A stretch of 64,000 bases of DNA from Bathymodiolus brooksi (Eukaryota; Mollusca; Bivalvia; Mytilida; Modiolidae): positions 27,185,101 through 27,249,100 of the forward strand of contig OY804578.1 of assembly GCA_963680875.1 (NCBI GenBank), read 5' to 3'. A program made the position numbers and the translations under genes. Below, one piece after another: positions 31,684 through 44,650 of the stretch. The notes below the pieces were generated by a model that did no database searches, was not told the origin of the DNA, and was given only the letters and a program-made list of their open reading frames with translations. Position 1 is the stretch's first letter; every line of letters begins with the position of its first letter.

Positions 31684-33492
31684 TAAAGGTAATAACAAAA
31701 TTACCGAACTCCGAACAATCTTACAAAGGGAAAGTCAAAACTCATAATTATATAAACAGACAAAATCAGTCAACAACCGGAAAACTGTGAAAACCGTAAT
31801 GACCCTGACTTGGTACAGGCATTTCTAAAGAAATGGTGGGTTGAATCAGATTTTAAGGCGCCAAACCTCCCTCTCTCATTACGGTTCAAAGGTTCCGGCT
31901 GTCACTGTAACAGTATTTAAATACAGGAACAAAATAGGTAAAATAGTTGTCAAAGCAGTACCATATTCGGTGACGTAAATGTCAAAAATACTTTTACGTC
32001 ACACATTGACAAAAAAAATTCTTGACATATTTGACTCTTTATCTTTATACATTTTCACTATATGAAAATGCATCGCTTATAATTTTTTCTGCAGAGACGG
32101 AATATATTTCGACAAGATATTGGTATCGGAATATAAACTTTTTAAGAGATCGAATAAGGCGAATCTTTTTATAGCCCTGGTCCAGTAGCCTGTTTCTCAG
32201 ATGAAGATGACGTTTCAGGAAATCAGAATAATTGCTACTGCCCCTTGCATAGCGAATCAATTGCGAGATATAAACACCATATGCAGGAGAAGCTGGTATA
32301 TTGCTGCACATATTTGGAAAATTTATGATTTTAAAATTGAAGTCGTCCCGCTTATCATAAATTTTAGTACTGAGTTGACCACTGTCGTCAAATTCGAGGT
32401 ATAAGTCCAAAAATGATGCGGACGAAGCTGTATCGGTGGTCTCTTTAACTTCCAGCTCTGGAGGATATATCAATGGAAGAAATTCTGCAAATCTAGAATT
32501 ATTGATAGATAAAACGTCATCAATATACCTGTATGTGAAATTAAAGGCTCTAGCCTCATGAATCTTCTTATCTTTTACAAGCTTTTGAAGAAACTCCGAC
32601 TCATATGAGTATAAAAATAAATCGGCTAGAAGAGGGGCACAATTCGTACCCATTGGTATGCCGACGACCTGCTGAAACAGTGTCCCTCCAAAGGAGACAA
32701 ATATGTTATCGATGAGGAACTCCAGCATACTGATCACTTGTTCCTCGGAGTAGCATGTTTTACCTTTATGAATTTTGTTTGAAAAATATGTGGAATTGTA
32801 GCCTAACACAACAAATTTTGAGCCATAGTTTCTATGACTAAAAGCTTTATGAATTGTTTCTTTTAAGTGGGTTTTTAATTTGTCATGCGGTAGGGTGGTA
32901 TATAGAGTTGAAAAATCAAAGGTTTTGATGGAGGATACCTGAGAGAAAGATCTTGATTTCAGGTTATCCAAAAGATCTTTAGAGTTTTTCAAAATCCACA
33001 TGTGATTTATGCCACTACGCGAGTAAACAGTTTCACAATATTTCTGTTGTCCCTCTTTTACTGCAGACAGAATCTTTGTTAGGTGAATAGACAATTCTTT
33101 CGTCGAACAAGTTGATGATCCCGCTATGTACCTTTCTTTGTATGGTGTCTTATGGAGTTTAGGTATCCAATATAAATAGGGTAAATCCTTAGACTTTTTA
33201 CCAGAGGGAATGTTTAAAGAGGTCATGAATGATCTGTGGTTAGCTAGGATTTCATCTTTGTCGAACGAAGTTGGTTTGTATGTGGTATTACTAGAGGTGT
33301 TGCTATTTATACCTAATTCCTTGATTAGGCATTCGAAGTAATACGATTTACATACAAACACGATATTGTTGGAAGCCTTTTCCGCAGGAACGATAACATA
33401 TTTGTCATGAAGAGAGGAAAGACACTTAACAGCTTCTTGGTCTTTAAATACAGACTTAGGTCGACTATTAACACAATTTTTGAGTTTGTGAA
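31684..33492 (-). mobile_element. Penelope-like family A insertion, young, 5'-truncated
   Basis: It is present in array unit 1 and absent at the same site in units 2 and 3, which read CGTTTCCAAAGTCATCC and CGTTTCCAATGTCATCC without interruption. TCCAAA flanks it on both sides (31678-31683 and 33493-33498), a probable 6-bp target-site duplication. The 3' terminus is TAAAGGTAATAACAAAATTA on the + strand, the same end as in the other family A tails. The 5' end is truncated within the N-terminal coding region. Confidence 0.9.
32045..33490 (-). CDS. Penelope-like family A reverse transcriptase, 5'-truncated but open
   Basis: One continuous minus-strand frame of about 480 codons runs from the truncation point to the stop. 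RNA-dependent DNA polymerase of a Penelope-like retroelement, used for target-primed reverse transcription. Motifs in order: KLHKTPYKERYIAGSS, FDFSTLYTTLPHDKL, QQVVGIPMGTNCAPLLADLF, then the catalytic box RYIDDVLSINN with both metal-binding aspartates, then NMCSNIPASPAYGVYISQLI. The C-terminus after LLDQGY is basic (KKIRLIRSLKKFIFRYQYL) and ends at SENV. No GIY-YIG endonuclease motif is visible, so the element appears endonuclease-lacking in this copy. The upstream N-terminus is missing, so it is probably not an active gene. The only in-frame GTG is at 33361 and no ATG lies near the 5' end. Confidence 0.85.
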   Translation of the reverse strand, partial: HKLKNCVNSRPKSVFKDQEAVKCLSSLHDKYVIVPAEKASNNIVFVCKSYYFECLIKELGINSNTSSNTTYKPTSFDKDEILANHRSFMTSLNIPSGKKSKDLPYLYWIPKLHKTPYKERYIAGSSTCSTKELSIHLTKILSAVKEGQQKYCETVYSRSGINHMWILKNSKDLLDNLKSRSFSQVSSIKTFDFSTLYTTLPHDKLKTHLKETIHKAFSHRNYGSKFVVLGYNSTYFSNKIHKGKTCYSEEQVISMLEFLIDNIFVSFGGTLFQQVVGIPMGTNCAPLLADLFLYSYESEFLQKLVKDKKIHEARAFNFTYRYIDDVLSINNSRFAEFLPLIYPPELEVKETTDTASSASFLDLYLEFDDSGQLSTKIYDKRDDFNFKIINFPNMCSNIPASPAYGVYISQLIRYARGSSNYSDFLKRHLHLRNRLLDQGYKKIRLIRSLKKFIFRYQYLVEIYSVSAEKIISDAFSYSENV

Positions 33493-34364
33493 TCCAAAGT
33501 CATCCTGCTGACTCCATCTCCTTTTTTTTAATATAACACTATTATTTGGTCGTATCCTAATTAGTGTGATTTGAAAAGCGTTCAACTGTATGCACTAAGA
33601 TATCCAATCAATAGCGTTAAATTGTATGTTCTTATATTTTGTCATGCCTGACTAATTCTAGAATGACACTACGTTTAACTTATAATGGTTTACATTCATG
33701 GATCTGGTTTGCATGGTTTACAAGCTATGACTATATATATGTACCGTCGTAGGATAAAACATGTTGTACAAGGCGTAGAAATGTATGGTTTTCCGAGCAT
33801 TTGCCATCCCTTTCACGCCGCATACAAAATACATGCAAATCCATGAAAATAAACATGTATTGTGTCCATCCTGCAATACTTGAATTGTGAAACAATGGGA
33901 CAGATATTTGAAGCTGACGAAATTCGCATAACAAGTAGATTCACAGTATAGTTAAACTACGAAAGGGTATTTGTCACCGTTTTCACGGCTCAAGCCACAG
34001 AGCTTCTAACCTTGCTCCCAGGTGAGGGTATAGGGGTATATGAGATGCCATCTCTGTTGGGGATTGTCAAGTTATCATATAGAAAGCTTGAGTGTGGGCA
34101 TATCTGGACAGTGTTACGTTCCCTGTACGTTAAGGAACTCCTGTAGATTTTGCCCTGAGCTTGCTACAAAAGGCTAAATTTTCTTCTATCCCGACCCAAT
34201 ATTCTATATTTTTCTAGTGGCAGTCATAAGGCGTTATCCCTATTGCCCCGTCCTTGATATGTTAACCGTTCCACGTTAAGCAACGACTAATCAATCAATC
34301 TATCAAATATTTGCTTTCTTTATTCTGGTCATTGGACGGTGTGAAGATCATATGCATGTTAGCG

Positions 34365-34560
34365 TACTTGCCACGGGTGTGGAAGATCATGTGTTCTATC
34401 CTCGGTCGGGTTAAATCAAAGACTATAAATATGTATTCGCTGCTGCTCCACTAAGCACCCATTATTTAGAAGGAAGTTCTAAGACTGGTTGATACTGAGA
34501 TTGTTTCCACTCAATATATTTGAATGGAAAATTGAAAGAGTGTTTCCTAACAGGATCATT
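34365..34560 (+). mobile_element. SINE-B-like degraded copy in array unit 1
   Basis: CTATCCTCGGTCGGGTTAAA resembles the tRNA-like end of SINE-B (GGTTCGAGCCCCGGTCGGGT). It is followed by the body words CTGCTGCTCCACTAAGCACC and TAAGACTGGTTG. Equivalent copies lie at about 36637 and 38912 in units 2 and 3. Confidence 0.55.
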
Positions 34561-37500
34561 GTCATCAATCAGACAGTTCATTATATTGAAATGTGTCCAT
34601 TTATGACAAAAATTACAACTGTTTGCCGATTTTCTTCCTCTTCAAATCTCTGTTTCCATGCCACGTTAAAAGATGATCAAATATACTGTCAAGTGTTGTA
34701 CTATTGTTTTCTCTAAATTCTATTTATAGCTATTCAATGTTTCCGTGTAATTTGCAATGAAAAATGAATAAATTGATTTTTTATTGTGTAAAAGTTATAC
34801 TTAGCACGGATGTAAGCTCATCTGACCCTCACGATTTTGGGGAAACTTAAGATGTTGTTGCTTTTTCACATATAATCATCTGGGTATTGTAGGAAAAGCC
34901 TTTCGGAAACACACTTATGATGTTCTAAGGAAAAACGTCTTTATCATACGACCGGACATTGATAAGTACAAATTATGTCCCGGAAATGTTTAACTGCTCT
35001 TTTTAATATAAGTTTTCATATAATATTTTAGACGAATATATTTTATAAGGAAGAAATCCAAATTATGTTCATGTAAACCTACAGTTTACGACATTGCAAT
35101 AAACTTAATTTGCGACCAACTGATTCCTGGCTACTATCTTTTTATAATAATTATGTATATAGGACAATTATTGTGTATTATCAATGTGTATTTCATTATT
35201 TTTGTAATTTATGCCTACAGCATTACAATTATTTGAAGTATTTATATTGATCAATGGGCTAAGTTGTTGGTTTTGAACGTCACTTTCAGTAATCTTACCG
35301 CTATATGGTGACTACCATGCATAAAGTGGGAAGTTCTGACAGTAAGTATGAACTGCACCGTCCATTGGTATTTAAACCTACTCAATTCACTCGTGTAACT
35401 GTGTGCGATCCCATGTACAGGTGTTGGGCTTGTGGTCAGGATCTAAGGCCCTTAACCATTCTACCACTATAAATAGGCCGCCACTTTTTATTGAAATGTC
35501 TGTACCAAGCCAAGAAAGTGAGCATTGCGAATTTGTGCTTAGAGGTGTCGAATTTGCCTATTTCTACGACTTGTTCTGTTCTGTTGAATTTTAGAATATT
35601 GTTGACAATGAGGTATTTTTTTGTATTCTATTTTTATCTAAAACTGTTTTAATGCATGATGTTTTTATTGTGGAAGTTACACTTAAAGTGTGTGTTAAAC
35701 GGCCATCCGACACCTCTAAAAGTTCCAGATTTATATTCATCTGATGTAAGATCTACTCACTCGTTTCCAAAGTCATCCTGCTCACTCCATCCCCCTTTTT
35801 TTAATATAACACTATACTTTGGTCGTGCCCTAATTGGTGTGATTTGAAAAGCGTTCAACTGTATGCACTAAGATATCCAATCAATAGCGTTAAATTGTAT
35901 GTTCTTATATTTTGTCATGCATGACTAATTCTAGAATGACACTATGTTTAACTTATAATGGTTTACATTCATGGATCTGGTCTGCATGGTTTACAAGCTA
36001 TGACTATATATGTGTACCGTCGTAGGATAAAACATGCTGTACAAGGTGTAGAGATGTATGGTTTTCCGAGCATTTGCCATCCCTTTCACGCCGCATACAA
36101 AATACATGCATTTCCATGAAAATAAACATGTATTGTGTCCATCCTGCAATACTTGAATAGTGAAACAATGGGACAGATATTTGAAGCTGACGAAAATCGC
36201 ATAACAAGTAGATTCACAGTATAGTTAAACTATGACTGGGTATTGTCACTGTTTTCACGGCTCAAGCCACAGAGCTTCTAATCTTGCTCCCAGGTGAGGG
36301 CATAGGGGTATATGAGATGCCATCTCTGTTGGGGATTGTCAAGTTATCATATAGAAAGCTTGAGTGTGGGCATATTTGGACAGTGTTACGTTCCCTGTAC
36401 GTTAAGGAACTCCTGTAGATTTTGCCCTGAGCTTGCTACAAAAGGCTAAAATTTCTTCGATCCCGACCCAATACTCTATATTTTTCTAGTAGCAGTCATA
36501 GGGCGTTATCCCTATTGCCCCGTCCTTGATATGTTAACCGTTCCACGTTAAGCAACGACTAATCAATCAATCTATCAAATATTTGCTTTCTTTATTCTGG
36601 TTATTGGACGGTGTGAAGATCATATGCATGTTAGTGTGCTTGCCACGGGTGTGGAAGATCATGTGTTCTATCCTCGGTCGGGTTAAATCAAAGACTATAA
36701 ATATGTATTCGCTGCTGCTCCACTGAGCACCCATTATTTAGAAGGAAGTTCTAAGACTGGTTGATACTGAGATTGTTTCCACTCAATATATTTGAATGGA
36801 AAATTGAAAGAGTGTTTTCCAACAGGATCGTTGTCATCAATCAGACAGTTCATTATATTAAAATGTGTCCATTTATGACAAAAATTACAAATGTTTGCCG
36901 ACTTTCTTCCTTTTCAAATCTCTGTTTCCATGCCAAGTTAAAAGATGATCAAATATACTGTCAAGTGTTGTTCTATTGTTTTCTTTAAATTCTATGTATG
37001 GCTATTCAATGTTTCGTATAATTTGCAATGAAAAATGAATAAATTGATTTTTTATTGTGTAAAAGTTATACTTAGCACGGATGTAAGCTCATCTGACCCG
37101 CACGATATTGGGGAAACTTAAGATGTTGTTGCTTTTTCACATATAATCATCTGGATATTGTAGGAAAACCCTTTCGAAAACACACTTATGATGTTTTAAG
37201 AAAAAACGTCTTTATCATACGACCGGACATTGATAAGTACAAATTATGTCCCGGAAATGTTTAACTGGTTTTTTTAATATAAGTTTTCATATAATATTTT
37301 AGACGAATATTTTTTATAAGAAGAAATCCAGATTATGTTCATGTAAACCTACAGTTTACGACATTGCAAGAAACTTACGTCGCGACCAACTGATTCCCGG
37401 CTACTATTTATTTATAATAATTATGTATATACGACAATTATTGTGTATTATCAATGTGTGTTTTATTATTTATGTAATTTATGCCTACAACATTAAAATT

Positions 37501-40011
37501 ATTTGAAGTATTTATATTGATCAATGGGCTAAGTTATTGGTTTTGATCGTCACTTTCAGTAATCTTACAGCTATATGGTGACTACCATACATAAAGGGGG
37601 AAGTTCTGACAGTTAGTATGAACTGCACCGTCCATTGGTATTTAAACCTTCTCAATTCACTCGTGTAACTGTGTACGATCCCATGTGCAGGTGTTGGGCT
37701 TGTGATTAGGATCTAAGGCCCTTAAACATTCTACCACTAATAATAGCCCCGCCACTTTTTATTGAAATGTCTGTTCCAAGCCAAGAAAGAGAGCATTGTG
37801 CATGTGTGCTTAGGGGTGTCGAATTTGCCTATTTCTACGACTTGTTCTGTTCTGTTGGATTTTAGAACATTTTTGACAATGTGGTATTTTTTTGTATTTT
37901 ATTATCTAAAACTGTTTTAATGCATGATGTTTTAATTGTGGAAGTTACACTTAAAGTTTGTGTTAAACGACCATCCGACACCTCTAAAAGTTCCAGATTT
38001 ATATTCATCTGATGTAAGATCTGCTCATTCGTTTCCAATGTCATCCTGCTCACTCCATCCCCCTTTTTTAATATAACACTATAATTTGGTCGTGCCCTAA
38101 TTGGTGTGATTTGAAAAGCATTCAACTGCATGCACTACGATATCCAATCAATAGCGTTAAATTGTATGTTCTTATATGTTGTCATGCCTGACTAATTCTA
38201 GAATGACACTATGTTTAACTTATAATGGTTTACATTCATGGATCTGGTCTGCATGGTTTATAAGCTATGACTATATATATGTACCGTCGTAGGATAAAAC
38301 ATGTTGTACAAGGCGTAGAAATGTATGGTTTTCCGAGCATTTGCCACCCCTTTCACGCCGCATACAAAATACATGCATTTCCATGAAAATAAACATGTAT
38401 TGTGTCCATCCTGCAATACTTGAATTGTGAAAGAATGGGACAGATATTTGAAGCTGAGGAAAATCGCATAACAAGTAGATTCACAGTATAGTTAAACTAT
38501 GACTGGGTATTTGTCACCGTTTTCACGGTTCAAGCCACAGAACTTCTAACCTTGCTCCCGGGTGAGGGCATAGGGGTATATGAGATGCCATCTCTGTTAG
38601 GGATTGTCAAGATATCATATAGAAAGCTTGAGTGTGGGCATATTTGGACAGTGTTACGTTCCCTGTACGTGAAGGAATTCCTGTAGATTTTGCCCTGAGC
38701 TTGCTACAAAAGGCTAGAATTTCTTCGATGCCAACCCAATACTCTATATTTTTCTAGTAGCAGTCATAAGGCGTTATCCATATTGTCCCGTCCTTGAATA
38801 TGCATGATATGTTAACCGTTCCACGTTAAGCAACGACTAATCAATCAATCTATCAAATATTTGCTTTCTTTATTCTTGTTATTGGACGGTGTGAAGATCA
38901 TATGCATTTTAGTGTGCTTGCCAAGGGTGTGGAAGATCATGGGTTCTATCCTCGGTCGGGTTAAATCAAAGATTATAAATATGTATTCACTAAGCACCCA
39001 TTATTTAGAAGGAAGTTCTAAGACTGGTTGATACTGAGATTGTTTCCGCTCAATATATTTGAATGGAAAATTGAAAGATTGTTTTCCAACAGGATCGTTG
39101 TCATCAATCAGACAGTTCATTATATTGAAATGTGTCCATTTATGACAAAAATTACAAATATTTGCGGACTTTTTTCCTCTTCAAATCTCTGTTTCCTTGC
39201 CACGTTAAAAGATGATCTAATATACTGTCAAGTGTTGTACTATTGTTTTCTTTAAATTCTATTTATAGCTATTCAATGTTTCCGTGTAATTTGCAATGAA
39301 AAATTAATAAATTGATTTTTTATTGTGTAAAAGTTATACTTAGCACGGATGTAAGCTCATCTGACCCGCACGATATTGGGGAAACTTAAGATGTTGTTGC
39401 TTTTTTACATATAATCATCTGGATATTTTAGGAAAAGCCTTTCGGAAACACACTTATGATGTTTTAAGAAAAAACGTCTTTATCATACGACCGGACATTG
39501 ATAAGTACAAATTATGTCCCGGAAATGTTTAACTGGTTTTTTTAATATAAGTTTTCATATAATATTTTAGACGAATATATTATTAGGAAGAAATCCAGAT
39601 TATGTTCATGTAAACCTACAGTTTACGACTTTGCAAGAAACTTACGTTGCGACCAACTGATTCCTGGCTACTATTTTTTTATAATAATTATGTATATATG
39701 ACAAATATTGTGTATTATCAATGTGTGTTTTATTATTTATGTAATTTATGCCTACAACATTACAATTATTTGAAGTATTTATATTGATCAATGGGCTAAG
39801 TTATTGGCTTTGAACGTCACTTTCAGTAATCTTACCGCTATATGGTGACTACCATACATAAAGTGGGACGTTCTGACAGTTAGTATGAACTGCACCGTCC
39901 ATTGGTATTTAAACCTTCTCAATTCACTCGTGTAACTGTGTGCGATCCCATGTACAGATGTTGGGCTTGTGGTTAGGATCTAAGGCCTTAATCATTCTAC
40001 CACTAATAATA

Positions 40012-40195
40012 GCCCCGTCAATTTTTATTGAAGTGTCTGTGCCAAGCCAGGAAAGTGAATGGTCATGTATTTGTGTATTATTGTATCGGTTTTACCTCTT
40101 TCTACGATTTTTGTATTAGATTTTGGGACTGTACCGACAGTGTGGTATCTTTGTTTTCATTTTATTCGAGAAAGGGTACTACACAAAAAGTTTAT
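40012..40195 (+). mobile_element. R element at the end of array unit 4
   Basis: AATTTTTATTGAAGTGTCTG, TGCCAAGCCAGGAAAGTGAA, TTTACCTCTTTCTACGATTT and GACAGTGTGGTATC. It is more diverged than the R copies inside units 1-3, suggesting that it marks the recombination boundary of the array. Confidence 0.65.
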
Positions 40196-40740
40196 ATTTT
40201 CTGCAGGTAATGAATTCAGCGCAGTGTAAGATAATCTATGTTAAATCTAGAACATTTTCTATTTTTATTGTTTGTCATCCCAAATGCTTTATAAATAACT
40301 ATTGAAAAACATTTTATTGCCAGGTATCTTGTTTTCATTTCACAATGAATGACGTGTGCATGCTACAATAACAAATAGCAGGTTATTAACCTTGGGCAAG
40401 AAGCTTCGTACATTTCGACCACTATATCCAAAGCCTCCAAGTCACAATAAAATATATAGCTTAGTGTCATGTATTTTATAAGTCGCGAAAACAGAAACAT
40501 TAAATGTTTTCCAATGCAATCGCGAACATTTGAAAACGGAGAAATCCCCAGTAGACGGTAAAAAGAATTTGATTGAGGGAAATGCACAAAGCAGACAGAG
40601 ACGATCACAGAACAACGACAATAAAGAAAAATGAAATGTCAATTATTAGGTATCTATTTCTTTTGTGTATTTCGTACACAGTGTGAAAATCATTGCTTTT
40701 AATGGTGTAGAACTAAGTGCATTAAAACGTGTGTAATTAA

Positions 40741-40765
40741 TTATATATATATATATATATATTTT
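40741..40765. repeat. (AT)n microsatellite
   Basis: About twelve TA dinucleotides. Confidence 0.9.
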
Positions 40766-40964
40766 ACATTTATATAGATTATTAATTACAATGTATATTC
40801 AGTCTAATTATGGCCGTTGGTGTTATTATTTTTTTTTTATTTTGGTATAAGCAATACACAGTTAGTTAGATCAATGCTCCTAATGATAAGATAGAAAAAA
40901 CTTATACTCAGAAGTTAAATCAAACCAATGCAATATAGTTTTGTACTTCATGGCATTTTAACTA

Positions 40965-41145
40965 GCTTAACCAAACCCCACCACATTGTATTGAAGTGCC
41001 TGTACCAAGCCAGGAACGTGTGCGGTCATGTATATGAGTGTTAGGGGTCTCAATGTTTCCTCTTTCTATGATTTTTCTATTCCATTTTTGAACTGTTCCG
41101 ATAGTGTGATATTATTATGTTTTTCCTTTTATTTTAACAACTAGA
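40965..41145 (+). mobile_element. R element
   Basis: TTTTAACTAGCTTAACCAAA, CCCCACCACATTGTATTGAA, GTGCCTGTACCAAGCCAGGA, TTTCCTCTTTCTATGATTTT and GATAGTGTGATATTATTATG. A complete copy outside the tandem array. Confidence 0.7.
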
Positions 41146-41762
41146 AATCAAAGTGTCTTGAAATTAGTACCAAAAGGCATTATATGCGCCATGTCACGAG
41201 ATACATTTGATATGTTATCAAAATATTAAACATTTTCGTATCAATTTCCAAGTCATGAAAACATTATAAATTCATCATATTTTTATCCATAATTTATGTA
41301 GGTTTGATATATTGTATTATAGCCATATGAAAACTAACTTTGGAAATTATTGTTCTTTCACTGGAGGCATTGGAGGGAAGAAATATTGTGTAAAAAATTA
41401 ACACACCTTGGCTTCCTGGTACCTTGAACTTAACTTTATCTACGCTCTAAGATATATTGATATATGCCAGTTTAGAGTCTTTATCTTAAAGAATGAGGTG
41501 ATGGTATATATTTTTGACAATGGTTCACAGTATTAACTCATTTTTATTTTGATGCATCATTAATTTGTAGTTCATTAAAATGTATTATATGTCGTATTGT
41601 AATATTCACAATTCATACTGTTTCTTAAAGTTCTTTTTAATGTTCAATGTAGTTCACACCAATAATGTCTTTATAGCTTATTGTTGTTGATCGTGGGTTA
41701 TTTGCATATGTAACGTTAATACTATTTTTATCATTAATCATATTTATTTTTACCTTAAACAG

Positions 41763-41785
41763 AAGCGGGATTTAATTATAACCAG
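41763..41785 (+). CDS. Host membrane-protein gene, 23-base microexon
   Basis: A microexon between a pyrimidine-rich tract ending AAACAG and GTAAGA. In phase 0 it reads KRDLIIT and leaves AG for the next exon. Phase 2 is closed by a stop, and phase 1 would lead to a stop in the next exon, so only phase 0 keeps the chain open. It is basic, in keeping with the rest of the tail. The intron before it, about 18.7 kb, contains the Penelope-like elements and the tandem array. Confidence 0.5.
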
Positions 41786-42174
41786 GTAAGATGAACATGT
41801 GTGGTATACAATTTTGTTTTGCATGGAGTCGAACGATGAGTTGGTGCGATGCTTATTAGACCTAGCATGTTTAAGTGTAAGCCATTTTCCGTATGCTGAA
41901 CAACTGTATCTATTTATGCTTTTTAATATGTTCATACCACGTGGCAATGCGGACATGCATACTACCATATCTCCTGTCGTTTTAGTTTGTTTTTTTTGTA
42001 TTTCAACCACGATGTTCTGTTTTGTTATGCATATGTTTTTCACACATATCAAGACATGTGTGCGTACCCATATATATCTGTATTCTCATCTCCATATACA
42101 TAGGTACAGAGAAACATTAGAACATATGTACAATATATACAAACAGAGTTTCATTTAATCAAATTTAGTCAGGG

Positions 42175-42480
42175 GAACTCACTCTTTTATTGATGATGTT
42201 GATGAATTTACACAAACTTATAAGATTCTGTTTATATTTGGGTGACATAGTTTCTTTAAAGCCTAAGAAACTTCAGTGCAATGTTTTCCTAATATATGTT
42301 TTTCTATCATTTAAAAAAAAAGGATTGTTCAGAATATAATGGAATTCATCGCCAATATCAGAATTACATTAATTACACTTTCAGTTTTCTCTTTCTAAAT
42401 TTTGCCATCTACTACACTCAATTGGTAGTCTATGGTTAACTGTTCGAAATTTGAACAGGTTTGAAGAGCATCATTCCAAT
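42175..42480 (-). pseudogene. LINE ORF2 C-terminal scrap
   Basis: On the minus strand: NLRTVNHRLPIECSRWQNLE, then after a stop CNSDIGDEFHYILNNPFFL, and KYKQNLISLCKFINIINKRV. The HRLPIExxRW, C-N-S-D-I-G-D-E-F-H and LCKFI motifs form the C-terminal zinc-binding region of LINE ORF2 proteins seen in many mollusc elements. It is frameshifted. It sits antisense in a host intron. Confidence 0.65.
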
Positions 42481-42944
42481 TTTGTTAGAACTGGTCGCAT
42501 AAGGATAGTTTAATTTTCTCCATTGGAATATATATGTATTTAATCGATATATCTTTTTTGTTTCCTACTTGTATTTTGCATGTAGCAAATACTTTCAATT
42601 GGCTTGTCTACAGCATCTACATTTAAATAGCGAAACTTGTGTCAATATCACCCTGTGTCATATTTTAGTCAGAATGTTTTGGTTGTATACTATTTTGTGT
42701 CTGTTCTTGACGGAATGTGCTTGTCACTCCCTTCATTGCAGCATGTATCGTGTCTAATCTACATAGGGCAATGCATGATATTTGATGAATTATTGATAAA
42801 AATAATGTTTAGTCAGTATTGTGTAAAATGCTTACTATTCATTATGACATCGAAACCGTCTTTTTTGTCCAACAGGGAGAATTTTGACAATTCGAACCAT
42901 TATTTGTCGAATAATTCTAATGTCGATCTGAACCAACTAACCAC

Positions 42945-43045
42945 ATCGGTGGTGTAATGGTTAGAGTACTCGATAGTGTGTGATAGATCGTGAATTCGAG
43001 TCTCGGTCGGGTCAAAGCAAAAACAGGAAAGGGAAAGCTTCTGGA
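42945..43045 (+). mobile_element. SINE-B, 5' head with short body
   Basis: CGGTGGTGTAATGGTTAGAG (A-box-like), then GAATTCGAGTCTCGGTCGGG (B-box-like) and TCAAAGCAAAAACAGG. It resembles the tRNA-derived heads at 56711 and 57150 (reverse). The acceptor stem cannot be formed cleanly, so it is not called as a tRNA gene. Confidence 0.6.
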
Positions 43046-44650
43046 TTAGAAAACTTAAGACCTTATCACCGAATGGAATCAATGAGAAAAAGTAATATCC
43101 TCTCTTGACTCCTATTCGTGTTGATCTCCTCCAGTCGTATTAGGACATACAGTTTGCTCTATTGGCCCAAAGTATATATTCCAGACTGTGGCGGGCCGTT
43201 TTCTTGAATGAGTTTGGGTATTATACCGTTTTCAACAATATTTTGACAGTGCTATTTGATACGTTTACCAATAATGTCTCATTTTTATATTTATTTTTAT
43301 TTCTAATTTAACATTTATTTAAATGTGAAGCCCTATTGTATATTTATATTATTGTTATTGTACTTTTATTAATTTATATGTAGGATTTCCATTCTTTTAT
43401 GCAGGTAGTTTCATATGTGCATATTCTGGTTCTTTTGTGCCGTACATGGACCGTCAAAACCTTTTTTTGAAATTTGAAAAGTTGCTATATTGTTTCGAGA
43501 TTTTATTTAATTAGACATTGATAAAGTCCCTCGGTGGGACGAAAATTTTGTCATTCAACGAAGTGTTTAATTCTTTATCACTTTGTTTTGTGTACTTGGT
43601 GTTGTTTTACAAACCATTTTAGACGTTTATATATATATATATATATATATAGTAATGTATATTGTTAAATATTAATTACAATTATGATACTGTTTTTGCT
43701 TACTAAATGTATAAGTTTTGAAAATTACAAATTGTCCTACTGATATTTTAGAGTCGTCTCTTTTTATTTTAAAAAAATACAAATAAACACTTCAATTTGT
43801 CATTGTTTTGTATTCTATTTTACTCAAATATCCCTTTCGGATAGGGTACTCTGCCTTTGTCCTACAACGTATATATTCGCGTTATGTAGAATATATTCGT
43901 GTTTTGTTCTATTTCATATGTTATTTATACTTACATATATATCTAAATGCAAATATTGGTAGCTGTATGGAGGAGTAATGACCACATAAGTTTTATTTCT
44001 ATATGTATCTTTTGATATTGACCAGATTTTATTTTTCTTATTTTTTTTTTTTGAGGGGGTGTAAAATGTGATTTACAGATATTTGCAGGCTCAGACAAAT
44101 ACGCGGAATTGTGCAAATTGCACTCGATATATGTATGTTTCTTTTATTTCTAACTTACATCTGTCTAATATAAGTAAGATGATGAAAGTACCTGCCATAT
44201 ATGGCATATTAATTGTAGGTAAAACCATGCTTAAGAACTAATCAGACTTGTTAAGACCTAAAAAGGAAAATAAAATATTTCAAATATCAATGATGATATT
44301 TGTTTATCTAGTACTGTATAAGATTACCACAATTATACATGTGGTATGCTATATGTATCTTTTTGTAATATAGTAGATTAAAAGTTTTTGGAGCTTTATT
44401 AGTACAATCTTCTATGGTTTTTCATTTAAATTGATACATTAAATAAGAAAATACACTAAGCTATGTGTCATAGAACTTGCTGATAGAAAAACAAAGCTTT
44501 GTCAATATTGAAATCGAGGGCCAAGTATAGTTGCTAAAATACCCCAAAATGAGCAGTAGGATAGTGACTGGTAAATGCTAAGTAATTCATCGTTTATATT
44601 TAAATACTAATTATATTCGTTTGTGCACAAGACAAAGTAACTGAACAACC
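43046..44650. other. AT-rich intron sequence
   Basis: It contains an (AT)n run at about 43629-43651 and a T9-plus-G5 stretch near 44042. No genes recognised. Confidence 0.4.

Larger units (their letters stand above)
30765..40140. repeat. 2.27-kb tandem array, three units plus a partial fourth
   Basis: Units start at GTTGTTGCTTTTTCAC or its variant: 30765, 34854, 37125 and 39393. Units 2 and 3 are 2271 and 2268 bases. Unit 1 is about 1.82 kb longer because a Penelope-like element is inserted in it. The fourth unit stops near 40140, inside or next to an R element. Each unit contains a reversed SINE core, an R element, and a degraded SINE-B copy. Short ORFs recurring at the unit spacing are not genes. 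The units differ only by scattered substitutions and small indels, suggesting a fairly recent expansion inside the host intron. Confidence 0.9.

Noticed and set aside
34489..34716. 75-codon ORF repeated at 36761 and 39028
   Set aside because: It repeats only because of the tandem array, and substitutions do not preserve a protein pattern that I can recognise.
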